Of a stretch of 33,842 bases of DNA, positions 23,076 to 30,126 are shown piece by piece. Positions within the stretch are counted from its first letter, which is position 1. Every line of letters begins with the position of its first letter. The translations under genes and the position numbers were made by a program. Under the pieces are notes generated by a model. The model had not been told where the DNA came from and ran no database searches. It worked only from the letters and a program-made list of their open reading frames with translations. The stretch lies in contig DATKRB010000005.1 in assembly GCA_035532415.1 (NCBI GenBank), forward strand, positions 1 through 33,842. The letters run 5' to 3'. The DNA comes from DATKRB01 sp035532415 (lineage in GTDB: Bacteria; Actinomycetota; Acidimicrobiia; Acidimicrobiales; RAAP-2).

Positions 23076-23798
23076 ATGGACCCATCACCTTCGTGGCCCG
23101 ACGGAGAGCTCCTCGGTTTCGATCTCGAGACGACGGGAGTTGACCCGACGGCCGATCGGCCGGTCTCCTTCGCCCTGGTGACGGTGAAGGGCGGAGCGGT
23201 GGTGCGGCGGGAGTCCTCCCTGGTCGACCCCGGCGGCGTCATCCCTGCCGCGGCCACGGCGGTGCACGGGATCACGACCGAGCGGGCGAGGCACGAGGGA
23301 ATGGCCCGGGCCGACGCGGTGAACCTGATGGTGGACGCGTTGGTCGACGCCGGCCGGCGCGGGGTCCCGGTGGTGGGCATGAAGCTCGACTTCGACCTGA
23401 CGATGCTCGACGTGCAGTGCCGGTCGATGAGCGGCGCCGGCCTCGCCGAACGCGGATGGACCGGGCCGGTGCTGGACGGGCTCGTGCTCGACCGCCGTTA
23501 CGACCGGTACCGCAAGGGCCGCCGGACCCTCGGCGACCTCTGCGCGCACTACGCAGTGATGGTGGAGCAGGCACACGACGCGGCGTGCGACGCCGAGGCG
23601 GCGATCGGTGTCCTGCGTGCCATGTGCCAGCGGTTTCCGGAGCTGTGCGAGACGCCCCTGGTCGAGCTGCACTGGTCCCAGGTGGAGTGGCACCGGGAGT
23701 GGGCCGAGTCGTTCGATCGATGGCGTCGGGACCAGAACCTGACCCCGCTCCATCCCCGGGAGTTCCACTGGCCGATCGGCCTGGCGGGGGCAGCCTGA
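23076..23798 (+). CDS. DEDDh 3'-5' exonuclease (Pol III epsilon-like)
   Basis: A 240-aa protein with exonuclease motifs FDLETTG (D16, E18), KLDFDLTMLD (D107) and AHDAACDAEAA (H167, D172), the DEDDh set of the DnaQ/epsilon superfamily. A helical C-terminal tail (ELHWSQVEWHREWAESFDRW, then RRDQNLTPLHPREFHWPIG) is typical of a stand-alone actinobacterial exonuclease rather than the replicative subunit. It probably trims DNA or RNA 3' ends. ATG 23076 has no strong Shine-Dalgarno. The gene precedes the alcohol dehydrogenase by about 55 bp. Confidence 0.87.
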   Translation: MDPSPSWPDGELLGFDLETTGVDPTADRPVSFALVTVKGGAVVRRESSLVDPGGVIPAAATAVHGITTERARHEGMARADAVNLMVDALVDAGRRGVPVVGMKLDFDLTMLDVQCRSMSGAGLAERGWTGPVLDGLVLDRRYDRYRKGRRTLGDLCAHYAVMVEQAHDAACDAEAAIGVLRAMCQRFPELCETPLVELHWSQVEWHREWAESFDRWRRDQNLTPLHPREFHWPIGLAGAA

Positions 23799-23852
23799 GC
23801 AGGCAGAGCAGGCAGAGCGCTCGCGCCGCGTGCCCGGCCGATCGGCGCGAGG

Positions 23853-24863
23853 ATGCCGGGCGTGCGCGCGTGGCAGGTGACGACGCCGGCCCCGATCGAG
23901 CAGGGGCCGCTTCAGCTGGTGGATCGCCCGAGGCCCGAGCCCGGTCCCGGCCAGGTCCTGGTCCGGGTCTCGACGTGCGGCGTCTGTCGGACGGACCTCC
24001 ACGTGGTGGAGGGGGACCTTCCGGTTCATCGGGAGCATGTGACGCCGGGACACGAGGTGGTCGGGATCGTCGAAGTCCAGGGGTCCGGTGCCCGGCGCTT
24101 CGCCACGGGGGATCGGGTCGGGGTGGCCTGGCTCGCCTCCACCTGTGGCGCCTGCCGGTACTGCCGGCGGGGAGCCGAGAACCTCTGCCCGTCCGCTTCG
24201 TTCACCGGGTGGGACCACGACGGCGGGTATGCCGAGTCGGTGGTGGTGGACGAGCGCTTCGCCTACCGCCTCCCCGACGATCTCTCCGATGACCAGGCCG
24301 CACCGTTGCTGTGTGCCGGGATCATCGGGTACCGCGCCCTGCGCCTCACCGGGCTTCCCCACGGCGGGCGGCTCGGCATTTACGGCTTCGGGGGATCGGC
24401 CCACATCGCCGCGCAGATCGCGCTCGCCGAGGGAGCGGAGGTCTTCGTCGCAACCCGCTCGGAGGAGGCACGGAAGCTGGCCCGGTCCCTCGGCGCGACC
24501 TGGGTGGGTGAGTCGTCGGCCGAGCCACCGGTCCGGCTCGACGGCTCCATCCTCTTCGCCCCCGCCGGCGAGCTCGTGCCGGTGGCCCTGGCGGCGCTCG
24601 ACCGAGGGGGAGTGCTGGCGATCGCCGGGATCCACCTGAGCGACGTGCCCGGGCTCGACTACCAGGACCACCTCTTTGAGGAGCGGGTGCTCCGCAGCGT
24701 GACCGCCAACACCCGGACCGACGGGGAGGAGCTCTTGCGGTTGGCACCCCGATTGGGCGTCGTGGCCACGACCACCGCGTACCCGCTCGACGAGGCCGAC
24801 GTCGCGTTGGCGGACCTCGCTCACGACCGGGTCAACGGAGCGGCCGTCCTCCGCGTCGGTTAG
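23853..24863 (+). CDS. zinc-dependent alcohol dehydrogenase (AdhA-like MDR)
   Basis: A 336-aa medium-chain dehydrogenase. Catalytic zinc ligands are seen in CGVCRTDLH and PGHEVVG; the structural zinc cysteines in STCGACRYCRRGAENLC. The cofactor site begins LGIYGFGGSAHIAAQIA, a GxGxxA-type variant. CGVCRTDLHVVEGDLP and the long FTGWDHDGGYAE loop are those of the AdhA/YjgB-like NADP-dependent group. It probably interconverts alcohols and aldehydes in the cytoplasm. ATG 23853 is adjacent to GAGG; GTG 23862 (MRAWQV), 9 nt after the same GAGG, is the likelier start. Confidence 0.9.
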   Translation: MPGVRAWQVTTPAPIEQGPLQLVDRPRPEPGPGQVLVRVSTCGVCRTDLHVVEGDLPVHREHVTPGHEVVGIVEVQGSGARRFATGDRVGVAWLASTCGACRYCRRGAENLCPSASFTGWDHDGGYAESVVVDERFAYRLPDDLSDDQAAPLLCAGIIGYRALRLTGLPHGGRLGIYGFGGSAHIAAQIALAEGAEVFVATRSEEARKLARSLGATWVGESSAEPPVRLDGSILFAPAGELVPVALAALDRGGVLAIAGIHLSDVPGLDYQDHLFEERVLRSVTANTRTDGEELLRLAPRLGVVATTTAYPLDEADVALADLAHDRVNGAAVLRVG

Positions 24864-24906
24864 TGCATCGGTCGCTCGTGCCCACCGACCGGGACCGATG
24901 GAGCTC

Positions 24907-24927
24907 TCCGGGGGCGTTCTCCCCGGA
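24907..24927 (+). terminator. candidate terminator hairpin after adh
   Basis: TCCGGGG (24907-24913) and CCCCGGA (24921-24927) form a perfect 7-bp GC stem with a 7-nt loop, 43 nt after the dehydrogenase stop. There is no T-run, as is common for terminators in GC-rich actinobacteria. Confidence 0.5.
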
Positions 24928-24967
24928 TGGCCCTCCCCAGGAACCCGGGGCCGTGATGGAGCAGCGG

Positions 24968-25000
24968 GGTAGTGGTCAGTCAGAAAACTGACCCATTACC
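24968..25000. other. long hairpin upstream of tRNA-Val
   Basis: GGTAGTGGTCAGT (24968-24980) pairs with ACTGACCCATTACC (24987-25000) over 13 bp with one bulged C and one G-T, leaving a CAGAAA loop. A second perfect hairpin GGCCCC-TC-GGGGCC lies just after. No T-run. It could end adh transcription from either side or be a protein site; the role is open. Confidence 0.6.
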
Positions 25001-25042
25001 AGCAGCGGCCCCTCGGGGCCCGGATGCTAGGGTCGGGGGCTC

Positions 25043-25115
25043 GGGCCGTTGGCGCAGTTGGTAGCGCACTTGCATGACGCGCAAGGGGTCACAGGTTCGA
25101 GTCCTGTACGGCCCA
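25043..25115 (+). tRNA. tRNA-Val (anticodon GAC)
   Basis: Acceptor stem GGGCCGT (25043-25049) pairs with ACGGCCC (25108-25114), discriminator A at 25115. D stem GCGC/GCGC; anticodon stem CTTGC/GCAAG with loop ATGACGC, giving GAC; T arm ACAGG-TTCGAGT-CCTGT. CCA is not encoded. A -10-like TAGGGT lies at 25028-25033. The transposon target duplication (25114-25120) takes in the last two bases, so the insertion leaves the tRNA sequence intact. Confidence 0.97.
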
Positions 25116-25120
25116 CACAG
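25114..25120. repeat. 7-bp target-site duplication, left
   Basis: CACACAG directly precedes the left inverted repeat and recurs at 28180-28186 directly after the right one. It covers the last acceptor base and the discriminator of tRNA-Val. Confidence 0.88.
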
Positions 25121-25136
25121 AGGTCTTCACGTTTGG
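25121..25136 (+). repeat. left terminal inverted repeat
   Basis: AGGTCTTCACGTTTGG, exact complement of 28164-28179. A second direct copy of its inner 13 bases, TCTTCACGTTTGG, lies 10 nt inside (25147-25159); the right end lacks such a copy. It may be an extra transposase-binding site. Confidence 0.93.
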
Positions 25137-25276
25137 ACCTCACCCATCTTCACGTTTGGTTGTAGCAGGGGGTTGTGTCGCGCCCTCGGGCTGGCCGGGA
25201 GCGGTCGATACCCCTCTCGGCGCCTGCCTGGACGCGTCAGGTCATCAGTTGGCGAAGGACGCGGGCGCGACTCGGC

Positions 25277-26785
25277 TCAGGGTGGCGCGTTGGCGGCGCC
25301 GCCGATGAGTTCGGCGATGCCCTTGCGTCGCCGGCGCCGGGTCCGTGGCCCGAGCCCTTGGACCGTTCGGTGCTCGTCGTCAGCCTGGCGGGCGGCGAAG
25401 GAGACCAGCACCCGCTGGTTGCGCACGACGAGGACGCAGGTGAGCATGAGCGTCATCGGCACCAGGCCCATGAGGCGGCACCAACCGCGTCCGATGTCGT
25501 TGGAGGCCGGGTCCTTGATCGTCGAGTTGGCCCGCTCGGCCGCCGAGCGCCGTCCGTAGGAGCGGCGGTGGGCGGCGGAGGGGTAGGGGTGCTTCTGTCG
25601 GGTCTTGGCGTTGACCGACGGCGGGACGGTGATGGTCACCTGGGTGCAACAGGTCGGCGGGTGCTCGGGCGGGGCGAGGATCTCGGGACGGTCGAAGGGC
25701 TGCGCCATCGAGCCCTGGCGCCGTGGGCAGCGGAGCTTGCCCGCCGCCGCCGGGCACATGACCCGGTGGTAGCCGTCGTGGTCGTCGCCGGTGACGACCG
25801 CGAACCGGTAGCGGTCCAGCTCGGCGCTCCTGGCGTCGTGGGCGCTGATTTGCTCCGCGCACGCCCCCCGGGCCAACGGCTCGATGGCGAAGAGGGCCGG
25901 TGGCGTCTGTGGGCAGTAGAGGTTGCCGTTGAAACAGATCGCCCCTTCGAAGGTGCCCTGGGTGCCGCGGTCATGAGGGTGCAGGTCCATGACGACCTCG
26001 GCCCCGATGGCCCGTAACGGCAGGGCCCAGTGCTCGGGCACGCGGTGCGAGTAGCCCGAGTCGGCCAGCACATCGGAGAGGGTGACCCCCGAGCCCACCA
26101 GATCGGTGAGGACCGGGACGAAGGCGGGCACCGGATCGACGGAGCAACTGGTGAGGAGCATGCGCCGCACGAGCTCTGGGACCGCCGCGCCGCGCTCTTC
26201 GGCCACCATGGTGGCGAGCCCGAGGTGGGAGCCGTAGAAGAGCTCGTCGCGCTGACCCGGGCCGTCGCCGCGCCGGTGCCCCCAGGAGGCCTCGGGGTCT
26301 TGGGTGGGTCCGCCCTCTTCAACGGGCGGCCGGGCGAAGGACTCGACGTCGGTCCAGTCGACGGCGAGCGCACGCGTCGACGCTTTGTGCTCGGCCGGGA
26401 TCGACGCTTCGAGGAGGTCATCGACCAGGCGCTGGACCGCCGCGGCGGGCTCGCCCTCGGGGCACTCGTTGGTCATGACGCCCACGAAGAGGTCCCACGT
26501 GCGCTCCACCTGGCGATACGTGAGGAGGTGCGGTCCGTTCTTCCACTCGACGACAACCCCCAAGCGCCGGCGCTCGTCCTCGCAGAGGCCCACCAAGGCG
26601 CCGTGCACCCGGGTGAGGTGGGCCGGTCGGCCGTCGGCGAGGGCGAGGAGGATGCCGAGGAGGAGGATCCGCACCCGCAGCTGGCGAGGACGCACCCCCA
26701 CAGGCAGGCGCGCTTCGAGGCGCTCGGCCACTCCGGCGTCGTCGACGGTCCTCTCGAATGCCGCCAGGGTGTCGTCCCCGCTCAC
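25277..26785 (-). CDS. DDE-type transposase
   Basis: A 502-aa protein. The N-terminal ~130 residues (VGVRPRQLRVRILLLGILLA, then RPAHLTRVHGALVG) are helical and probably bind the ends. The core fits an RNase H-fold transposase: first Asp in LAVDWTDVESF (D143 or D146), second in VLADSGYSH (D242), and Glu in SAAERANSTIKD (E417), between which lie paired cysteines (YCPQTP, MCPAAAGKLRCP, TCC) that could hold zinc. The tail is basic (TRRRRRKG). Start GTG 26785 overlaps the upstream stop (GTGA). The open frame continues upstream to 27754, but that stretch is antisense shadow plus the first part of the upstream gene. IS family not recognised; IS4/IS5/IS1182-like folds are nearest. Confidence 0.78.
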   Translation of the reverse strand: MSGDDTLAAFERTVDDAGVAERLEARLPVGVRPRQLRVRILLLGILLALADGRPAHLTRVHGALVGLCEDERRRLGVVVEWKNGPHLLTYRQVERTWDLFVGVMTNECPEGEPAAAVQRLVDDLLEASIPAEHKASTRALAVDWTDVESFARPPVEEGGPTQDPEASWGHRRGDGPGQRDELFYGSHLGLATMVAEERGAAVPELVRRMLLTSCSVDPVPAFVPVLTDLVGSGVTLSDVLADSGYSHRVPEHWALPLRAIGAEVVMDLHPHDRGTQGTFEGAICFNGNLYCPQTPPALFAIEPLARGACAEQISAHDARSAELDRYRFAVVTGDDHDGYHRVMCPAAAGKLRCPRRQGSMAQPFDRPEILAPPEHPPTCCTQVTITVPPSVNAKTRQKHPYPSAAHRRSYGRRSAAERANSTIKDPASNDIGRGWCRLMGLVPMTLMLTCVLVVRNQRVLVSFAARQADDEHRTVQGLGPRTRRRRRKGIAELIGGAANAPP

Positions 26786-27673
26786 CGTGCTGGTCCCAAG
26801 AGCAAGACGGCCCGTGCCTCGTCGAGGGGTTCGAGCCCGGCGACGAGGTCGCCCAGGCGCTGGGTGCAGGTGATCCCCGCCGCGTCCATGAAGGCCTTGA
26901 GCCCGATGGCCCGGGCCGCCTCGCACAGCCAAGTCGCCCGCAGCCGTGAGGTGTCGAGGACGCCCAAGTCGGCCCCACCGGCGACCGAGGCGACGAGCCC
27001 GCTCGTGACGTTGCGTCGGGAGGGGGAATACCCCCCGACCACATAATCTGGCCCGGCAAACCGGGCGGCGTCGAGCGCCCGCTGGTGGTAGCGGGCGAGG
27101 ACCGGGACCGCCCGGGGCCGGGTGCCGGTGACATCGACCACCACCCCGCCCGAGCGGACCACCACGTCGTCGCCATGCACGCCTCGCAGGTCCGCCCCCA
27201 TCAGCCCGGCCCCCGCCCCCAACGCGAGGAGGCCCACGAGACGCATGCGGCGCGCCGCCGTTGGCTGGGCCTCGGCCAGGGCCAGGTAGGCGGCGATCTC
27301 GGCGCTCGAGTAGGGGGCTTTGGCCCGCTCGCGCGACAAGGAAACCGGGGCCGGGGGACCCGCCACCACGGCACGGGCGAGGAAGCGCAGGTTCGAGCGC
27401 AGCGTGCGCCGGGTGGCGGGGGGCCCGGGCGCCCGCGGTCATGACGAAGCGCTCGATCGTCGCCGGCGACAGCACCACCGCCGGGCACAGCTCGAGACCG
27501 ACCGAGGCGGCGAAGGCTCCGAGCTTTCCCGCCGCGAACAGCAACGCCTTGGCCCGGGCAGGGCTCTGTGGCGCGGCCTTCGCCACGACCGTCTTGGCGA
27601 AGGACACCACTTCGCCCGAGAGCGAGCGAGTCGCGTAGGCGTCAAGGGCGGCGACCGTGTCAGCCGAGAGCAC
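26782..27673 (-). pseudogene. recombinase-like accessory gene of the transposon, frameshifted
   Basis: Two frames join into one protein of about 296 aa. The first runs from GTG 27673 (LSADTVAALDAYATRSLSGE ... LSPATIERFVMTAGARAP) to a six-base C/G run at 27418-27423. The second continues ATRRTLRSNLRFLARAVV to TGA at 26782. Five bases in the run would give an unbroken ARAPATRRTL, so one extra base explains the break. The order (N-terminal SAM-like helices, then RRMRLVGLLALGAGAGLMGA, then TSRLRATWLCEAARAIGL) recalls a tyrosine recombinase, but the R-H-R-H-Y residues are not evident. It may be an inactive helper. Its stop overlaps the transposase start. Confidence 0.6.
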
Positions 27674-27676
27674 TCT

Positions 27677-27708
27677 GTATATATACTGTAGGTCCACCAC
27701 CAGGTGGA
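27677..27708. promoter_or_regulatory. divergent promoter/operator of the transposon
   Basis: The palindrome GTATATATAC (27677-27686) is the only strongly AT-rich site here. On the plus strand TATACT (27682-27687) can serve as the -10 box for the DUF6788 gene. On the minus strand TATATA lies 4-7 nt before GTG 27673, so that mRNA may be leaderless. An inverted repeat TCCACC-ACCA-GGTGGA (27693-27708) follows and may be an operator or 5'-UTR hairpin. Confidence 0.5.
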
Positions 27709-27735
27709 GGATGCTCCGATGAGAAGGTGTGTTCC

Positions 27736-28089
27736 GTGGCCATGACCCCCGCACAGCGCACCGAGCGACGCCGGATCATCGAGGCAATCGCCAAGCTCGG
27801 CCCGGTGGTCCCGGGAACCTTGCTCGAGCGCTCGATGCGCTGCGGCCGCGCCGGCTGCCACTGCCACGCAGAGCCGCCCCACCTGCACGGGCCGTACTGG
27901 TACTGGACCCGCAAGGTCGATCAAAAGACCGTGTCCAAGTTGTTGAGCGCGGACCAGGTCGCCGAGTACCAGGAGTGGTTCGACAACGAGCGCCGGCTCC
28001 GGGCCCTCGTCGCCGAGCTCGAGGCGCTCGGCATCGAGGCCATCGAGTCGGACCCTCGCTCCGCGCGCCGCGGCGGCACCCAGCGCTGA
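27736..28089 (+). CDS. DUF6788 family protein
   Basis: A 117-aa protein. MTPAQRTERRRIIEAIAKLG begins a helix. The segment MRCGRAGCHCHAEPPHLHGP carries a possible Cys/His zinc site (C-x4-C-x-C-H). YWTRKVDQKTVSKLLSADQV and a C-terminal helix RRLRALVAELEALGIEAIE follow. This is the DUF6788 pattern, often seen beside transposase or integrase genes, with unknown function; DNA binding or control of transposition is a guess. GTG 27736 has GAGAAGG 8 nt upstream; ATG 27742 and GTG 27727 are alternatives. It ends 74 bp before the right inverted repeat. Confidence 0.8.
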   Translation: MAMTPAQRTERRRIIEAIAKLGPVVPGTLLERSMRCGRAGCHCHAEPPHLHGPYWYWTRKVDQKTVSKLLSADQVAEYQEWFDNERRLRALVAELEALGIEAIESDPRSARRGGTQR

Positions 28090-28163
28090 GCACTCCCGTG
28101 TGGGCGACGGGTCCTTAACCTGTGGGTGACTCCGAAATCACGGGGCGGAGCTCCAGCTCAACG

Positions 28164-28179
28164 CCAAACGTGAAGACCT
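28164..28179 (-). repeat. right terminal inverted repeat
   Basis: CCAAACGTGAAGACCT on the plus strand, exact complement of the left end at 25121-25136. Confidence 0.93.
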
Positions 28180-28186
28180 CACACAG
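28180..28186. repeat. 7-bp target-site duplication, right
   Basis: CACACAG, identical to 25114-25120, directly after the right inverted repeat. Confidence 0.88.
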
Positions 28187-28328
28187 GAAATCCCTGGTCA
28201 GGTATGATCTGGCTAGGGGTTTCGTCGCGTCGGGACCCCGGAATCCAGCGATGTAAGCAGTTGTGTAAGCAACGGGTGCGGCGGTCCGGCGAGCGGGACC
28301 GCGGGTGCCCGGCGCAAGGGGGTCTGCG

Positions 28329-28859
28329 ATGGCCGGGCGGCGGATGAACGGTGAGGGCGGCCTGTACCAGCGCGCCGACGGCCGGTGGTTCGGCGCGGTG
28401 GTGCTCGGCTACGACGAGTCCGGGCGGCCCCGGCGCAAGACGGTGAGCGCCCGGACGAAGGAGGAAGCCCGCCGAAAGCTCCGGGAGCTTCATCGGGCTC
28501 TCGACGAGGGTCAGGCGCTCGTGACCAAGGAGGAGACGGTTGCGCAGCTCCTGGAGCGGTGGGACCGGGACGTGCTCAGCATGCGGGTGCGGCCGCTCGC
28601 CCGCACCCCGCTCGACCCCCGGAACGTCCAGCGCGACTTTCAGACCATCTGCACCAGGGCCGGGATCGGCAAGTGGCACCCCCACGAGCTGCGGCACTCG
28701 GCGGCCAGCCTCATGCTGGCGGCCGGCGTACCGATCCAGGTGGTGTCCGACGTGCTCGGCCACTCGTCGATTCGTATGACCGCCGACGTGTACGGGCACA
28801 TCCTCCAGCCCCAGCGCGAGGAGGCCGCAGCGGCGCTGGCCCGGGTGCTGTTCGGGTGA
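28329..28859 (+). pseudogene. tyrosine integrase with internal in-frame deletion
   Basis: A 176-aa protein; the full family is about 370-400. The N-terminal arm-binding domain is present (MNGEGGLYQRADGRWFGAVV ... RRKLRELHRALDEG ... VAQLLERW). It passes at about residues 83-92 straight into the C-terminal catalytic part TPLDPRNVQRDF. That part has box II HELRHS, LGHSS with its His, and the nucleophile Tyr in ADVYGHIL. Most of the core-binding domain and box I with its catalytic Arg are missing, so it should be inactive. ATG 28329 has AGGGGG upstream. Its place next to tRNA-Val is that of an island integrase; the transposon later separated the two. Confidence 0.87.
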
Positions 28860-28906
28860 GGGCGAATGGGCGTGGTGGCGATCGGGCGATAACGGGCTGA
28901 CGGACG

Positions 28907-29308
28907 ATGGCCGGAATGCAGACGGTCTACTACCGGGACCGGCGGGGAACGGAGCCGGTGAACGACTTCATCGCGGGAATGTCGCCGGCTGTCCGGGTGG
29001 CCATCCACGCGCAGGTCGACCGGTTGAACATGCTCGGGCCGAACGATCCGCCGTTGCCGTTCCCCTACAGCAGCCAGGTGGAAGGTGAGCTGCGGGAACT
29101 GCGATGCCATTACGGCAATCGGCTGTTCCGAGTCCTCTACCGTCGATCGGACCGGTTGTTCGTCCTCCTGCACATCTTCGAGAAGTCGACCAGGACCGTG
29201 CCTGAAGCCGACAAGGCAATGGCCCGCGAGCGCTGGGAGGACTACAAGGCTCGGATGGATGCCCAACCCCGGCGGCCGCCTCGCGCTGCGGGGCATGACG
29301 CCCCTTGA
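28907..29308 (+). CDS. HigB/RelE-type toxin (Gp49-like)
   Basis: A 133-aa protein. Its sequence YYRDRRGTEPVNDFIAGMS, then QVDRLNMLGPND, QVEGELRELRCHYGNRLFRV and LYRRSDRLFVLLHIFEKST fits the phage-derived Gp49-like/HigB group of the RelE fold, ribosome-dependent mRNA interferases. ELRELR, FRVLY and LLHIFEKS are the family's core strands. Start ATG 28907 or ATG 28916 (MQTVYY); neither has a clear Shine-Dalgarno. Toxin-first order with an XRE antitoxin gene 60 bp downstream is usual for higBA. Confidence 0.83.
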   Translation: MAGMQTVYYRDRRGTEPVNDFIAGMSPAVRVAIHAQVDRLNMLGPNDPPLPFPYSSQVEGELRELRCHYGNRLFRVLYRRSDRLFVLLHIFEKSTRTVPEADKAMARERWEDYKARMDAQPRRPPRAAGHDAP

Positions 29309-29368
29309 GCCGAACCGGTAGACACTGGACGACCTCACAAAGTTCGCATAACTGCTAACCTGGCGGTC

Positions 29369-29707
29369 ATGGGTATCTCGCCTATCGGAAGCACCGTGAG
29401 CGAGTCGATGCGTCGGCACGCCGAGCAGGACCCCGACTATCGGGCCGAGCTGGAGCGGATCTGGCCCTACGAGCAGGTCGCCCGGCAGATTATCCGGCTG
29501 CGCATGGACCACGACCTCTCTCAGCAGGCGCTGGCACAGCGGATCGGGACGACGAAGTCGGCCATCTCGCGCCTCGAGTCGGGCCAGCACGCTCCGAATG
29601 TCGCAACCCTCCAGAAGATCGCCGTCGCGTTTAGTCGGCAGCTCCAAATCTCCTTCGACGACCCTGTGGACGTCTCTCGGAAGGTTGCCGCCGGCGCCGG
29701 ACGGTAA
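29369..29707 (+). CDS. HigA-like XRE antitoxin
   Basis: A 112-aa protein with an HTH_3/XRE domain at about residues 40-95: ARQIIRLRMDHDLSQQALAQ, then RIGTTKSAISRLESGQHAPN, then VATLQKIAVAF. The ISRLESG recognition-helix region is typical. The N-terminal ~35 residues (ESMRRHAEQDPDYRAELERI) probably contact the toxin. A -10-like TAACCT (29356-29361) lies 7 nt before ATG 29369, so the antitoxin could also be made from its own, leaderless transcript, as known for other higBA loci with an internal promoter. Confidence 0.83.
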   Translation: MGISPIGSTVSESMRRHAEQDPDYRAELERIWPYEQVARQIIRLRMDHDLSQQALAQRIGTTKSAISRLESGQHAPNVATLQKIAVAFSRQLQISFDDPVDVSRKVAAGAGR

Positions 29708-29734
29708 GGGGCGGCCTCTACGCCGAACCCGGCT

Positions 29735-29756
29735 GACTACCGGCCGACTACCGGCC
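29735..29756. repeat. 11-bp tandem duplication over the xis stop
   Basis: GACTACCGGCC occurs twice in tandem (29735-29745, 29746-29756). The stop of the minus-strand excisionase-like gene (29748-29750) lies in the second copy; the first copy holds the same triplet out of frame. Confidence 0.93.
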
Positions 29757-29936
29757 GGCGGATTCGAGGCGGGCGATGTACTCCTCGATGGACGCACGGA
29801 CGACCAGACGGCGCCTCCCGATCTTGACGGATCGGAGATGGCCGCCGAGGACCAGCCCGTAGGCGACGGTGCGGCCGAAAGCGCCGCCTGGCGCTCTCGA
29901 ACCCTGCTCCTGGGTCACCGCACGGCGTGCGCTCAT
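29748..29936 (-). CDS. excisionase-like winged-helix protein
   Basis: A 62-aa protein. FGRTVAYGLVLGGHLRSVKI followed by GRRRLVVRASIEEYIARLES fits the excisionase/MerR-type HTH_17 pattern (helix, G-(H/E)-L-x-S-V-K-I-G-R-R-x-L-V, then a terminal helix E-Y-I-A-R-L). The first helix (EQGSRAPGGAFGRT) is atypical, lacking the usual E-A-A-x-x-L-G-I, so the gene may be damaged. ATG 29936 has GGAG 6 nt upstream. Together with the deleted integrase it points to an old integrative element at this tRNA. Confidence 0.65.
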   Translation of the reverse strand: MSARRAVTQEQGSRAPGGAFGRTVAYGLVLGGHLRSVKIGRRRLVVRASIEEYIARLESAGR

Positions 29937-29992
29937 CGATAGCTCCATCGTGAAGGCGTAGCCCCGAACCGGACCTCTCGAATACCTGCGCC

Positions 29993-30039
29993 ACGCGGAG
30001 GTTCTTACGTGAGGCAATGAATGGGCCTACGCGGAGGTT
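29993..30039. repeat. pair of 11-bp direct repeats upstream of xis-like gene
   Basis: ACGCGGAGGTT occurs at 29993-30003 and 30029-30039, 36 bp apart start to start, each followed by a T-rich stretch (CTTACGTGAG, TTAGATGAG). The pair lies upstream of the minus-strand xis-like gene and before the AIM24 gene. It could be a binding site of the xis-like protein or of a lost regulator. Confidence 0.75.
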
Positions 30040-30126
30040 TTAGATGAGTCAACGCGGCCTGGTGGACAGCGCGACGACCACCCGGTAGGGTCGCCGCGTC
30101 GACCGGCGGAGCGCGGAGGTGGGCCC

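Larger units (their letters stand above)
25121..28179. mobile_element. 3,059-bp transposon with 16-bp TIRs and 7-bp TSD
   Basis: The element is bounded by AGGTCTTCACGTTTGG (25121-25136) and its exact complement at 28164-28179, flanked by CACACAG on both sides. It carries, on the minus strand, a frameshifted recombinase-like gene and a DDE-type transposase gene joined by a GTGA overlap, and on the plus strand a DUF6788 gene, with a shared AT-rich promoter between the divergent genes. Removing it and one CACACAG restores a continuous tRNA-Val to integrase spacing. Perfect ends and duplications suggest recent insertion. I do not recognise the IS family. Confidence 0.9.

Noticed and set aside
25277..27754. 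Single 825-residue transposase
   Set aside because: The middle (about 26790-27420) is low-complexity Gly/Arg/Pro shadow of the recombinase-like gene; the real transposase starts at GTG 26785.
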